The notes beneath the pieces were generated by a model. It had not been told where the DNA came from. It searched no databases and worked only from the letters and a program-made list of their open reading frames with translations. A program made the translations under genes and the position numbers. Below are positions 9,192-18,280 of a stretch of DNA of 64,000 nt, piece by piece. Position 1 is the first letter of the stretch; each line of letters starts with the position of its first letter. The DNA comes from Larsenimonas suaedae (lineage in GTDB: Bacteria; Pseudomonadota; Gammaproteobacteria; Pseudomonadales; Halomonadaceae), in contig NZ_JAMLJI010000002.1 of the NCBI RefSeq assembly GCF_023712105.1, positions 739,012-803,011 on the forward strand, read 5' to 3'.

Positions 9192-10364
9192 TCAGGTTGG
9201 GGTGCTGTCGCAAAGTTCGAGCACGTCGTTCAAAAAGAGCAATCCCTTCTCGTTCGCCTGTATAACCGCGTCTTTATCATTTATGAGCCCGCGCGTTCGG
9301 GCCTGACTCAAGTGCGCACTAAGCGTATCGTGCGAAAGGCCTGTGTGGTCATACCATAGCGATGATGGAACCCCATCCACAAGGCGAAGCGCATTCATCA
9401 GAAATTCGGTCGGAATCTCTTCTGGTTCAAGCATCCGTGACCCGGCCAGAAATCCTCTCGGGTCATTGCGGCGACGAAGATAGGCTTCCGGCTGACGCGT
9501 TTTCCAATAACGCTCGATCAAAAGCGTTTTGTCCTGGGCGCGGCTGACCTTACCGTGAGCACCTGCACCGATGCCAAGATAGTCACCAAAGCGCCAGTAA
9601 TTGAGATTATGCCTCGAGCGCAGCGCATCGCTTCTTGCGTAGGCCGAGATTTCGTAGCGTTTGAAACCCGCCTGCTCAAGTCGCTGATGCCCAAGCTCCT
9701 GAATGTCGATCAGACTGTCTTCGTCGGGAAGCTCAGGCGGCTTGGAGTAAAACGCAGTATTCGGTTCAAACGTCAGCTGATACCAGGAGAGATGTTCAGG
9801 GAAAAGGCCGATCGCAGTATCAAGGTCCTCGAGCGCTTGCTCGACGCTCTGCTGTGGCAGACCGTGCATGAGATCAAGGTTTAAATTATCAAACCCTGCC
9901 CGGCGCGCATCGTCAACGGCGCTGAGGGCCTCACCTCGACCATGGATACGCCCAAGTGCCGAAAGCGCCTGCTCGTTGAAGCTTTGCACACCAAGAGACA
10001 ATCGATTGATGCCGGCATGGCGATACCCGGCCAGATAGCGACGCTCGGTGGTGCCGGGATTGGCTTCAAGCGTTATCTCGGCGCCCCCCTCAAGGGTTGC
10101 CATGCTTGAAATTGCCTCGAGCAGCCGCCCATAGGCTACGTCAGAGAAAAGACTCGGCGTTCCACCACCAATGAAAATCGAATTGATGCGTCGCCCACTC
10201 AGGAACTCGGCATCACGCTTGAAATCAGCGATCAGCGCTTCAACGTAATCGGTTTCATTGTTTACTCCATGAGCGCCTACCTCATGTGAGTTAAAGTCAC
10301 AATAAGGACACTTTCTGATACACCAAGGCACGTGTATATAGAGTGAAATAGAAGGTAAGATCAT
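9192..10364 (-). CDS. hemW: Radical SAM haem chaperone HemW
   Basis: A 390-residue protein with the radical-SAM cysteines C15, C19 and C22 in CIRKCPYCDF, close to the N-terminus. The SAM-binding GGGTPSLF motif follows near residue 66, and a C-terminal HemW domain ends the protein. Formerly called oxygen-independent coproporphyrinogen oxidase-like, HemW binds haem and delivers it to haem proteins. True HemN has an extra cysteine (CxxxCxxCxC); here the residue after CDF is N, which supports HemW. It overlaps the upstream rdgB by 4 bases (ATGA), the conserved gammaproteobacterial rdgB-hemW pair. Confidence 0.93.
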   Translation of the reverse strand: MILPSISLYIHVPWCIRKCPYCDFNSHEVGAHGVNNETDYVEALIADFKRDAEFLSGRRINSIFIGGGTPSLFSDVAYGRLLEAISSMATLEGGAEITLEANPGTTERRYLAGYRHAGINRLSLGVQSFNEQALSALGRIHGRGEALSAVDDARRAGFDNLNLDLMHGLPQQSVEQALEDLDTAIGLFPEHLSWYQLTFEPNTAFYSKPPELPDEDSLIDIQELGHQRLEQAGFKRYEISAYARSDALRSRHNLNYWRFGDYLGIGAGAHGKVSRAQDKTLLIERYWKTRQPEAYLRRRNDPRGFLAGSRMLEPEEIPTEFLMNALRLVDGVPSSLWYDHTGLSHDTLSAHLSQARTRGLINDKDAVIQANEKGLLFLNDVLELCDSTPT

Positions 10365-10957
10365 CGGGTTGAAAGTATCTTGAGCAGTTCTTGCATGGCC
10401 CGGCCCCTGTGGCTGAGTCTATTTTTTTCAACTGCCTCGAGTTCGGCCACCGTCTGTCCCTGCTCGGGAAGGTAGAAAAGAGGATCGTAGCCGAAGCCGT
10501 TATTGCCCTGAGGCACTGTCAGAATCCGACCTGTCCATGAGGTTTGAACGATCGATGGAACCGGGTCGTCAGCATGAGCGAGATAGACCAGAACACACCA
10601 GTAATGTGCCCGACGCTTATCGGGATCTGTACCTTTCAGCGCATTCAGCAAGGCGTCATTATTTTGCGCATCTGTCGCATTTACGCCGCTAAAGCGTGCC
10701 GAAAAAATACCAGGCGCGCCGTTCAAGGCATCAACCGCCAACCCCGAATCGTCAGCGAGCGCTGGCAATCCAGAAAGTCGTGATGCATGGCGTGCTTTCA
10801 ACAAGGCATTTTCGACAAAGGTGAGGCCGGTTTCCTCGACAGAGCCGATGTCAAATTCAGACTGAGCGTGAACACGTACACCAAGTGGCGCAAGCAGTTG
10901 ATGAAATTCGTCGAGTTTGCCCTTGTTACCACTTGCAAGAACCAGTGAAGAAGACAT
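10361..10957 (-). CDS. rdgB: dITP/XTP pyrophosphatase (RdgB/HAM1)
   Basis: A 198-residue protein starting with SLVLASGNKGKLDEF, the SGNxGK substrate-binding motif of the HAM1 family. LADDSGLAVDALNGAPGIFSARF near residues 66-88 holds the catalytic acidic pair, and NNGFGYDPLFYLP near 152-164 and SHRGRAM near the C-terminus are also family signatures. It hydrolyses non-canonical purine triphosphates such as dITP and XTP to monophosphates, keeping them out of DNA. It is the first gene of the rdgB-hemW pair. Confidence 0.95.
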   Translation of the reverse strand: MSSSLVLASGNKGKLDEFHQLLAPLGVRVHAQSEFDIGSVEETGLTFVENALLKARHASRLSGLPALADDSGLAVDALNGAPGIFSARFSGVNATDAQNNDALLNALKGTDPDKRRAHYWCVLVYLAHADDPVPSIVQTSWTGRILTVPQGNNGFGYDPLFYLPEQGQTVAELEAVEKNRLSHRGRAMQELLKILSTR

Positions 10958-11288
10958 GCGTGGGGCCTTTTGTCTGTTGATGGGCTAAACCGGCTCTGCG
11001 AAAGCCCTCATCAAAAAATGCTCCAAAAGCGGGGGTGCGATAAACTTTCCGCTTTAAAATGGCATCGATGTGCCGTAATAGCATCATGAGCTAAAGGGCA
11101 ATCGCTTGATCCGGCATTAAAAAATATCGGAAGCGCTTTGAGCACTCCGGCATGCTTTCGTGAAGCGATGGCCTCAAAAAGATGTTACTTTAATTTACAA
11201 ACTAGGCGTATGATCCAAGTAAATGGACATTCTTTCCTCCGCTGGAGCAAGTGATCTTCCTTTGCGCCTACAGCATTCAGGAGGCTGT
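10958..11288. other. Intergenic region between rdgB and the first CsgD/VpsT-like gene
   Basis: About 330 bases between divergent genes. I see no gene, terminator or RNA. It is moderately AT-rich toward the regulator; a TATGAT hexamer lies at 11209-11214 but has no convincing -35 partner. Short inverted segments occur around 11100-11170 but nothing that can be named. It must hold the promoters of both rdgB-hemW and the regulator. Confidence 0.4.
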
Positions 11289-11954
11289 GTGGAAACAGAT
11301 ATCAACGTCACCGTTCTTCTCGTGACAGAAATCAATCCCCAAAGCGAGCTTTTCGTACAGTACGTACGTGACAAGCTGAATTGCAACGTAGAAGCAATGG
11401 GGCCAAAGGATAACGTACCCGAAGATCTGGAAACACACTTCGTGGTGCTATTAGACGCCGACCACGTCAACGAAAAAGACATGCATCAGTGGGAAGAGTG
11501 CACAACGAAAGAAGACTCGAACATGACGATGGCCGCATTCAACCTGGGCGATGAAAATCAGGCGCTGACGCTGGCCACCACGTTCAGGCTTCAAGGTGTG
11601 TTCTATCGCCGAGATAGTCTGGCCTTGATCTGTAAGGGCATTGCCAAGCTGATCAACAGCGAATTATGGATGTCGCGGACTCTGATGACACGGTTGATCA
11701 AATTTTATCGCCGTCAACAGATCAATGCGTATCGGCCATCATGTGGTCTGACCCATCGTGAGCTCGAGATTCTTCGCTTACTGGGCACAGGCGCATCGAA
11801 CACCGAGATCGCGAATCAGCTTTTTGTCAGTGAGCATACGGTCAAGTCTCACTTGTACAATATCTTTAGAAAGCTGAAGGTCAAAAACCGCATTCAAGCA
11901 ATGAACTGGGTCCGACAAAACCTTGGATATACCTCATCTGCCAATAATGGCTGA
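11289..11954 (+). CDS. CsgD/VpsT-type LuxR-family response-regulator-like protein (copy 1)
   Basis: A 221-residue protein with an N-terminal degenerate receiver-like domain and a C-terminal LuxR-type helix-turn-helix ([43 protein letters not shown]). Between them lies [19 protein letters not shown] followed by WMSR, which fits the W[F/L/M][T/S]R motif that binds cyclic-di-GMP in VpsT. Family role: control of biofilm matrix genes. The start chosen is GTG 11289 with AGGAGG four bases upstream, because it aligns with the N-terminus of the paralogue at 14664; an ATG at 11223 would add 22 residues but has no ribosome-binding site. It is clearly a paralogue of the protein at 14664-15308. Confidence 0.85.
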   Translation: METDINVTVLLVTEINPQSELFVQYVRDKLNCNVEAMGPKDNVPEDLETHFVVLLDADHVNEKDMHQWEECTTKEDSNMTMAAFNLGDENQALTLATTFRLQGVFYRRDSLALICKGIAKLINSELWMSRTLMTRLIKFYRRQQINAYRPSCGLTHRELEILRLLGTGASNTEIANQLFVSEHTVKSHLYNIFRKLKVKNRIQAMNWVRQNLGYTSSANNG

Positions 11955-12167
11955 CAAGTGTTACACCCCCTGAATGTCTCGTCGCGATATTTTGGGCCAA
12001 AACAGCTTACGACACATCGCAAAACCGGGCTGACCGGCATCACATCCTGCATTACGCCAAGGCTGATAACGCTGGAATCTTCATACAGCCCCTGTCTTGT
12101 TTTTGAAAAAGCCAGCCGCTCTTTGTCTGATACAGGCTTTATTTTCCTGATGCTTTGACCATATTGC

Positions 12168-12201
12168 CGAAAACACGCCCCCGTTTTAAACCCCGGGGGC
12201 G
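12168..12201 (-). terminator. Probable terminator of the SulP gene
   Basis: On the minus strand an 8-bp GC-rich stem CGCCCCCG/CGGGGGCG with a 10-base loop is followed by TGTTTTC. It lies 30 bases past the SulP stop codon. The T tract is short, so the terminator is moderate. Confidence 0.6.
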
Positions 12202-12230
12202 AGCGGGCGTTCACTTTACCCTGGTTGACT

Positions 12231-13769
12231 TCAGGCCGCATGTTGCAAGCGCAGCGTCTGTGGTGAAAAGGTTGCCGTCACGCCATCGAAGGACTGAAGC
12301 TCGACAGTAATATCTCGCTTTTCCGCTCCCGCAATAAAGGCATCCATATCTTCCTGAATATCTGGGTCAATAAAAGAGGCATTGCGCGCATCGATGACCA
12401 GATGACTCCCCTCGGGCACTAGATCCAGGTATTGCCGCATTCGAGCGCGGTTGATAAAGGAAATATCCTGATGAATCTTCAAGACACACTCCTTACCGCT
12501 CTTGGTAAACGAGATCGTCGATCGATGGCTCGATTTGAGTAGAAAGAACAAACCGCAGATGACACCGGCTGCCACCCCCTTGATCAAGTCAGTCATCACA
12601 ACCGTGCCAACGGTTACGATAAAGGGAATGAAACGATTCCATCCGGCGCGATAAAGCGACGCGACCATACCCGGTTTCGCAAGCTTGAATCCTGTATGAA
12701 TCAAGATCGCCGCGAGGCAGGCAAGCGGAATCCATTCAAGCGCAAAAGCCAGAAACATCGCACTGATCAGCAAGAGCCCGCCGTGAATAAAACTTGCAAG
12801 ACGTGTCCGCCCCCCAGCTTGAACATTGGCAGAGCTTCTGACAATGACGGCCGTGATCGGAAGCGCCCCAATGAGACCGCACACAAAGTTACCCACCCCC
12901 TGTGCTTTTAATTCCTGGTTGGGCGGCGAATGGCGCGCAAGGGGATCTATCTTGTCCACAGCCTCGATACTCAAAAGCGTTTCAAGGCTTGCAATAAGCG
13001 CAATGGTCAAGGCGGTGATCAGTACCGCCGGGTCCAAAAGGGCGCTCGGGTCAGGTAACGCGATCTGAGAAAGAAACGAGGCAGGCCCCTCAAGACCCGG
13101 TAAAGAGACGTGTTGATTGGCCGAGAGCGCGCCAAGCCCCATCATTGGCCCGAGATGATCAAGCGCAAGCGCAACCAGCACAGCCAGAAGCGGTGCCGGT
13201 ATCCGCCGAAATGGGCCAAGCACATGGCTGGCCGGCTGCTCCCAGAACCAGAGTATGGCCAACGACACGCCTGCAATCAGGATAGCCAGCGGCGCCATTG
13301 CGCTCAGCCATTGTGCAGGCGCACTCAAATCAAGTGCTGCATCGGCATCGAGCCCAAACGCAGTAGGCAGCTGATTCATGATGAGAATCAAACCAATAGC
13401 CGCAAGCATCCCCTTGATGACGGCATTGGGTACGTATGAGCCGATCTTGCCAAGGCGCAGATAGCCACATACTACTTGAATAACGCCGGCCAGAGCCGTC
13501 GCGATCATCAGCTTTTCGAACCCGATGGTCGAAATGGCCCCGAGCACAATGACAGTAAGGCCCGCAGCAGGACCACTGACACTCAACGCAGAGCCACTGA
13601 ACAACGAGACAACAACGCCCCCGACAATACCGGCCAAAAGCCCAGAGATCGGCGGTGCTCCAGAGGCGAGCGCGATCCCCAAACACAGAGGAATCGCTAC
13701 AAGAAACACCACAGCGCCAGCGGGTATATCGCGAGCACAGTGCTTGAACGTAAACGGAAAGGCAGACAT
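12231..13769 (-). CDS. SulP-family inorganic anion transporter with STAS domain
   Basis: A 512-residue protein: about 10-14 hydrophobic segments across residues 15-405 and a C-terminal STAS domain (about residues 415-505, with the SHLVIDARNASFIDPDIQEDM core). The N-terminal DIPAGAVVFLVAIPLCLGIALASGAP motif is typical of bacterial SulP carriers for sulfate or bicarbonate. Substrate cannot be assigned; BicA-like bicarbonate uptake is one option. A GGAGGGC ribosome-binding site precedes the ATG. It stands alone between two paralogous CsgD/VpsT-like genes on the opposite strand, so either or both may regulate it. Confidence 0.88.
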   Translation of the reverse strand: MSAFPFTFKHCARDIPAGAVVFLVAIPLCLGIALASGAPPISGLLAGIVGGVVVSLFSGSALSVSGPAAGLTVIVLGAISTIGFEKLMIATALAGVIQVVCGYLRLGKIGSYVPNAVIKGMLAAIGLILIMNQLPTAFGLDADAALDLSAPAQWLSAMAPLAILIAGVSLAILWFWEQPASHVLGPFRRIPAPLLAVLVALALDHLGPMMGLGALSANQHVSLPGLEGPASFLSQIALPDPSALLDPAVLITALTIALIASLETLLSIEAVDKIDPLARHSPPNQELKAQGVGNFVCGLIGALPITAVIVRSSANVQAGGRTRLASFIHGGLLLISAMFLAFALEWIPLACLAAILIHTGFKLAKPGMVASLYRAGWNRFIPFIVTVGTVVMTDLIKGVAAGVICGLFFLLKSSHRSTISFTKSGKECVLKIHQDISFINRARMRQYLDLVPEGSHLVIDARNASFIDPDIQEDMDAFIAGAEKRDITVELQSFDGVTATFSPQTLRLQHAA

Positions 13770-14663
13770 GCGCCCTCCTTTTGTGAGTAATGAATAGATA
13801 GCTCTTATCGAGCCAGCTTGTATCCAGGTTTTCTAAGCGTTCCAGCGCCTCGTATAGACTATGCGGTTCGCCCCTTGCTCAACGCTTTCTTTACTCCCCT
13901 TAAAATCGAGCAACTTGAAGTAAGCACAATCCTTATCCGCTCTTTTATTTTTTTATATTAAAAAAGGACTCACCTTTTTAATGGCATCAACAAGTTAAAT
14001 AACAAACTCTAAAATAATGCGCTCAACAAACCAGTGCTGCGACCTAATAAATGCGATGTTTATCTTCATTATTATCTATAACGTTTTCGAGCATGCGCCC
14101 TCAAAAGCAAATTAACCGAACAAAGCATCAGGCTTAACTAATTCTCATCCACTGCTTACTTGGTTAATCACTGTAACTGGCCTGTGTGAATCAACATAAA
14201 TCGGGGTATTCAATACCACCTGGCTTCTCAGACCTGCTTTAACAGATCGGACTTGGTTTTCAATGAAATACGCCGTCTGTGTAAGCGTGCCACCCACCTT
14301 ATGACGATAGCATTCATCTTTTCTTCTGAGCCTTATCAAGACATACAACGCTTTTTCATGAGAACTCCCACTTTGCCTTGTGCCTATTGCGCCATTTCAA
14401 CGGAAAATTTGCGCAAACTCTGGGGTTACGCTCTTTTTAAAGTATAATTACTCAAGTGCTTAACTTATCTACAAAACAGCTCGAAGTGATTACCTTTATT
14501 CGAAATGATCTTCTAGGCTAGATCAAAGTACTTAAACAGAGTTTAACTATATAAATTAAAAAATCAGATTAAATTAAACTTTTATAATTTACAGGTTAAA
14601 TGTTAACGCAGGTATCTCAATGGTCTTGTTCAGCATCCAGCCTAAGAAAAGTTAGAGCCGAAA
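13770..14663. other. Long AT-rich intergenic region upstream of the second CsgD/VpsT-like gene
   Basis: About 890 bases without a credible gene. The stretch from roughly 13920 to 14640 is far richer in A+T than its surroundings, with many A- and T-runs (for example TTATATTAAAAAAGG near 13953 and TATAAATTAAAAAATC near 14550). Two small open frames (14145-14348 minus, 14253-14447 plus) lack ribosome-binding sites and recognisable proteins. The region presumably carries the promoter(s) of the divergent SulP and regulator genes. Its composition would suit nucleoid-protein (H-NS/MvaT- or IHF-type) control, as for csgD in enterobacteria; this is inference. Confidence 0.5.
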
Positions 14664-15308
14664 ATGACTCAAGAATCTTTTGTCATCGTGATGGTGACGT
14701 CTAAAAATCCGCAAAACGAGTTGTTTCTCGACTATTTGAGAAGCGAACAGGATTGTCAGGTCATGGATTTGGAGCCGGACGCACAAGAAGCGGCGCCGGA
14801 TGCCGACAGGATGCTCGTACTGCTGGATCAGGATTATGTTGATGACAACATTGCTCAAGCCTGGGCACGGCGCGCGCACAGCGATGCACGTATCATTCTC
14901 TCCGGATTCAACATCGATTCCGAAGAGCATGCCATTCAGTTGATGATGCGCTTTCCGCTGCAAGGCATTTTCTATCGACGCGATCCCTTGAAGCTGATTT
15001 CGAAAGGCATCAATGCGCTGTTCAACGAGGAAATGTGGCTATCGCGCACCTTGATGGAAAAGCTGCTGACAGCCTACTGGCAGCGCCAACGTAACGACAA
15101 TATGCCGTTCAAGAGCTTGACGCGCCGAGAGGTGGAAATTCTTCAGCTTTTGAAAACAGGCGCGAGCAATTTCGACATCGCGCAGGAACTGAGCATCAGT
15201 GAACACACCGTAAAATCGCACCTGTACCACATCTTTCGAAAGCTGAAAGTGAAAAACCGCGCACAGGCGCTCAATCTTTTACGCCAACAAGCGGATACGC
15301 CGGTCTAA
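14664..15308 (+). CDS. CsgD/VpsT-type LuxR-family regulator (copy 2)
   Basis: A 214-residue protein. Residues 1-120 form a receiver-like domain without a full phosphorylation set, and residues 150-214 form a LuxR-type helix-turn-helix ([43 protein letters not shown]). WLSR at residues 125-128 matches the VpsT cyclic-di-GMP motif W[F/L/M][T/S]R; in E. coli CsgD the position is YLSR. Family role: biofilm or exopolysaccharide regulation. It is preceded by an unusually long AT-rich upstream region and convergent with the kinase gene. The ribosome-binding site is weak. Close similarity to the 11289-11954 product implies a local duplication. Confidence 0.87.
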   Translation: MTQESFVIVMVTSKNPQNELFLDYLRSEQDCQVMDLEPDAQEAAPDADRMLVLLDQDYVDDNIAQAWARRAHSDARIILSGFNIDSEEHAIQLMMRFPLQGIFYRRDPLKLISKGINALFNEEMWLSRTLMEKLLTAYWQRQRNDNMPFKSLTRREVEILQLLKTGASNFDIAQELSISEHTVKSHLYHIFRKLKVKNRAQALNLLRQQADTPV

Positions 15309-15335
15309 ATCATCAGACGACCGACGCATCACGAC

Positions 15336-16907
15336 TCATGCAAGCTGCAGATGCTCTTTTATCAAGGCAACAAGCGTTAAATTGGCATCTTCGGCCGTGG
15401 TATCCAGGTGCACCAAACGCGCTTGTTCATCGGGTGTGAATGGCTCGAAGGAACGAAGCTGATGCTCCAAGACGTCCAATCCCGCATCCGACACCGAATC
15501 ACGGCGCTGGCTGCGCTTGGTAATTCGCCGTTTCAAAGTTGCCTCATCGGCCTCGAAACTGATCAAAAGCATGGGCAGGCCGCGTGATTCGGCTTCGAAT
15601 CGAAGCTGTTCACGCTGAGCATGCGATAGGCAGGTGCCATCGACGCACACACTGTGTCCGGCCTGCAACAGCATGCCACTGAGTGCTGAGAGTCGATCGT
15701 ACGTACTCCGTGTCGCTTCCGGTGAGTACAATCCACGCCCAAGTTCATGGTTCTTTGCGGGTGCAAAGGGATCCATACCATGCAGCCGCTTGCGCTCCAC
15801 ATCAGAGCGTACCCGAATCCCTCCAAGCTGCCGCACGGCCTGCTCGGTAAAGCGGCTCTTGCCACTGCCGGACACACCGACTGCAATCAGCATATAAGGC
15901 ATACTGAATTCGCTGTAGCGCTCGGCAAGGGTCAGGTAGCGTCTAAAGTCAGCCAATACCGCGTCCCGGTCCACAGGGTGCAGATCCGGTTGCTGATAGC
16001 GGAACATGGCCACCTTGGCCCGCACCATCGCACGATAGGCCTTATAAAAAGGCAGCAGCTTGACCAGCTCGAAATCCCCGCTTCGTTCCAGGTAACGGTC
16101 CAAAGCCCGGTTGGCAAGCTCCTGCTCACCACGGGCCTCCAGGTCCATCAGCAAGAACGCCAGTTCGCAACATACGTCGTTCCAACGAAAATGATCGTTG
16201 AACTCGATGCAGTCAAAAATCAGGGCGTGACCTTCATGCATGACGGCATTGGCCAGGTGGATATCGCCGTGGTTGTTGCGGATGAAACCTTGATCGTGGC
16301 GTTGCTTAAGCAGAGGTGTGAACCGCTCGAACAGATTCTGTGTCCACGCTTCGAGCTCTGAAAGGCGCTTCAGATCATCAGCGTCTGACAACAGCGGTTT
16401 GAGCTGATCAAAATTTTCCTGCGCCGGATGGATAACCGCCTCGGGCGTTCCAAATTCGCTGTCAGCCTCGGCCCGCTCTGCCCGGGCGTGAAACGCCACC
16501 AGTTGATCGACCAGATCATCCATCATGGTTTGAGTAAGCTGCCCGGTGGCCTGCAGGGTACTGAACAAGCCTTCATCGTCGAACTGCTTCATACACACTG
16601 CGTACTCGAATGGCTCGCCGGAACCACCGATGATCGGTGCCTCGGGAGAACCGGTGATCGGGACAACGGACTGGTAAAGATCGCCTGCCAGTCGCGCGTT
16701 GAGTCGAATCTCTTCATCGCAGCAGTGGCGGCGTTTTTCGAGCGTCGAAAAATCAAGAAACCCAAAATCCAGCGGCTTCTTGATCTTATAGGCGTAGTGC
16801 CCGGTCATCACGATCCACGAAATATGCGTTTCTCGAAGATCAAAGCCCTCGACGGGGTGGGGGTAACACTTTGCCTGCTGCAAAGCGTTGATCAGCGTCT
16901 GGCTCAA
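15336..16907 (-). CDS. Bifunctional aminoglycoside phosphotransferase-like/AAA ATPase kinase
   Basis: A 523-residue two-domain protein. Residues 1-320 resemble an APH/choline-kinase fold, with the catalytic loop NHGDIHLANAV and the metal-binding IFDCIEFN. Residues 335-520 are a P-loop kinase (GVSGSGKS Walker A, VRSDVERKRL, and an arginine-rich lid with KRRITKRSQRRD) of the zeta-toxin/gluconate-kinase-like superfamily. Such fusions are widespread in proteobacteria but have no established substrate; antibiotic resistance should not be assumed. The start is TTG at 16905-16907, preceded by GGGAGA. It is the last gene of the clc-to-hemL series, 38 bases past hemL. Confidence 0.75.
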   Translation of the reverse strand: MSQTLINALQQAKCYPHPVEGFDLRETHISWIVMTGHYAYKIKKPLDFGFLDFSTLEKRRHCCDEEIRLNARLAGDLYQSVVPITGSPEAPIIGGSGEPFEYAVCMKQFDDEGLFSTLQATGQLTQTMMDDLVDQLVAFHARAERAEADSEFGTPEAVIHPAQENFDQLKPLLSDADDLKRLSELEAWTQNLFERFTPLLKQRHDQGFIRNNHGDIHLANAVMHEGHALIFDCIEFNDHFRWNDVCCELAFLLMDLEARGEQELANRALDRYLERSGDFELVKLLPFYKAYRAMVRAKVAMFRYQQPDLHPVDRDAVLADFRRYLTLAERYSEFSMPYMLIAVGVSGSGKSRFTEQAVRQLGGIRVRSDVERKRLHGMDPFAPAKNHELGRGLYSPEATRSTYDRLSALSGMLLQAGHSVCVDGTCLSHAQREQLRFEAESRGLPMLLISFEADEATLKRRITKRSQRRDSVSDAGLDVLEHQLRSFEPFTPDEQARLVHLDTTAEDANLTLVALIKEHLQLA

Positions 16908-16945
16908 AATCCGTCTCCCATGACGTGCGTCGTGCGTTCTTGTCG

Positions 16946-18232
16946 TTAAAGCGTAAGCGTTGCGAAAACGCGCTCAGCAGCGTCGAGCGTCGCTTGAAGA
17001 TCATCCTCGCTGTGCGCGCTGGACATGAACCCGGCTTCATAATTGGACGGCGCGAGATAGACGCCCTCTTCAAGCATGCCCAGGAAGAACTGACGGAACG
17101 CCTCGGTATTGCAGCCAGTCGCCTCGGTGAAGTTCTGCACCTGCTCTGCGTCCGTGAAGAACAGACCAAACATGCCCCCGGCACGCTGGGTAATCATGTT
17201 GATGCCCTGAGCTTTCGCGCGGGCCTCGAGTCCGTCACACAGCGTGTCAACCCGCTGAGTCAGCGCGTCATGAAAGCCGGGCGCTCGCACTTTTTTAAGC
17301 AGTGCGATGCCCGCCGCCATGGCCAGCGGATTACCCGCCAGCGTGCCCGCTTGATAGACAGGCCCCAGTGGCGAAATATATTCCATGATCTTGCGCTTGC
17401 CACCAAAGGCCCCCACCGGCATTCCTCCACCGACAATCTTGCCAAGGCAAGTGAGGTCCGGTGTTACCTGATAGTGGGCCTGGGCACCTCCAAGCGCTAC
17501 ACGAAAACCGGTCATGACTTCGTCAAAGATCAACACGCTGCCATGCTGGTCGCACACCTCGCGCAGCGCCTCCAGAAAGCCGGGCACAGGCGGAATGCAG
17601 TTCATGTTGCCGGCCACCGGCTCGACGATGATGGCCGCGACCCGATCGCCTTCGACGTCGAAATAGCGTTTGACGCCCTCGATGTCGTTGTAGTCGAGCG
17701 TGATGGTGTGCTCGGCAAGCGAGGCCGGTACGCCCGGTGAGCTGGGCTCACCGTGTGTCAGGGCCCCGGAGCCGGCCTTGACCAGCAGTGAGTCCACATG
17801 GCCATGGTAGTTGCCTTCGAATTTGACGATTCTATCCCGGCCGGTGTAGCCCCGAGCCAGTCGCACTGCGGACATGGTCGCCTCGGTACCGGAGTTGACC
17901 ATGCGCACCATATCGATCGAGGGAATGATGTCGCAGATCAGATCCGCCATATCCGTTTCGATGGCGGTCGGGGTGCCGAATGACAGGCCATCGTCCAGCC
18001 GACGTCGAACCGCGTCCAGTACGTCCGGATCGGCGTGGCCGGTAATCATCGGGCCCCAGGAGCCGACATAATCGATGTAACGCTTGCCTTCGACATCGAA
18101 CAGATAAGCATATTGGGCACGCTCGATGAACAGCGGCGCTCTGGAGAGCCCCTTGAATGCACGCACCGGTGAATTGACGCCGCCTGGAATATGGCGCTGC
18201 GCTTGAGTAAAGAGCTGTTCGGAAGTCGTCAT
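16946..18232 (-). CDS. hemL: Glutamate-1-semialdehyde 2,1-aminomutase HemL
   Basis: A 428-residue PLP enzyme of class III aminotransferase fold. The Schiff-base lysine is K265 in [16 protein letters not shown], and [15 protein letters not shown] near residue 113 binds the cofactor phosphate. The catalytic FDEVMTGFR is near residue 236. It converts glutamate-1-semialdehyde to 5-aminolevulinate in the C5 route to haem. It lies 48 bases after thiE within a tight minus-strand run that also contains hemJ, so haem and thiamine genes are intermixed. Confidence 0.97.
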   Translation of the reverse strand: MTTSEQLFTQAQRHIPGGVNSPVRAFKGLSRAPLFIERAQYAYLFDVEGKRYIDYVGSWGPMITGHADPDVLDAVRRRLDDGLSFGTPTAIETDMADLICDIIPSIDMVRMVNSGTEATMSAVRLARGYTGRDRIVKFEGNYHGHVDSLLVKAGSGALTHGEPSSPGVPASLAEHTITLDYNDIEGVKRYFDVEGDRVAAIIVEPVAGNMNCIPPVPGFLEALREVCDQHGSVLIFDEVMTGFRVALGGAQAHYQVTPDLTCLGKIVGGGMPVGAFGGKRKIMEYISPLGPVYQAGTLAGNPLAMAAGIALLKKVRAPGFHDALTQRVDTLCDGLEARAKAQGINMITQRAGGMFGLFFTDAEQVQNFTEATGCNTEAFRQFFLGMLEEGVYLAPSNYEAGFMSSAHSEDDLQATLDAAERVFATLTL

Positions 18233-18280
18233 AACGTATCCATGAATAAACGATAGAAAGGTGAATCAGGTCTCAAAAGA

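Noticed and set aside
14145..14447. Two overlapping short open frames in the AT-rich intergenic region
   Set aside because: No ribosome-binding site, no protein family, and opposite strands overlapping each other.
11289..15308. The regulator-SulP region as a mobile genetic element
   Set aside because: No integrase, transposase, terminal repeats or tRNA target; local duplication explains it better.
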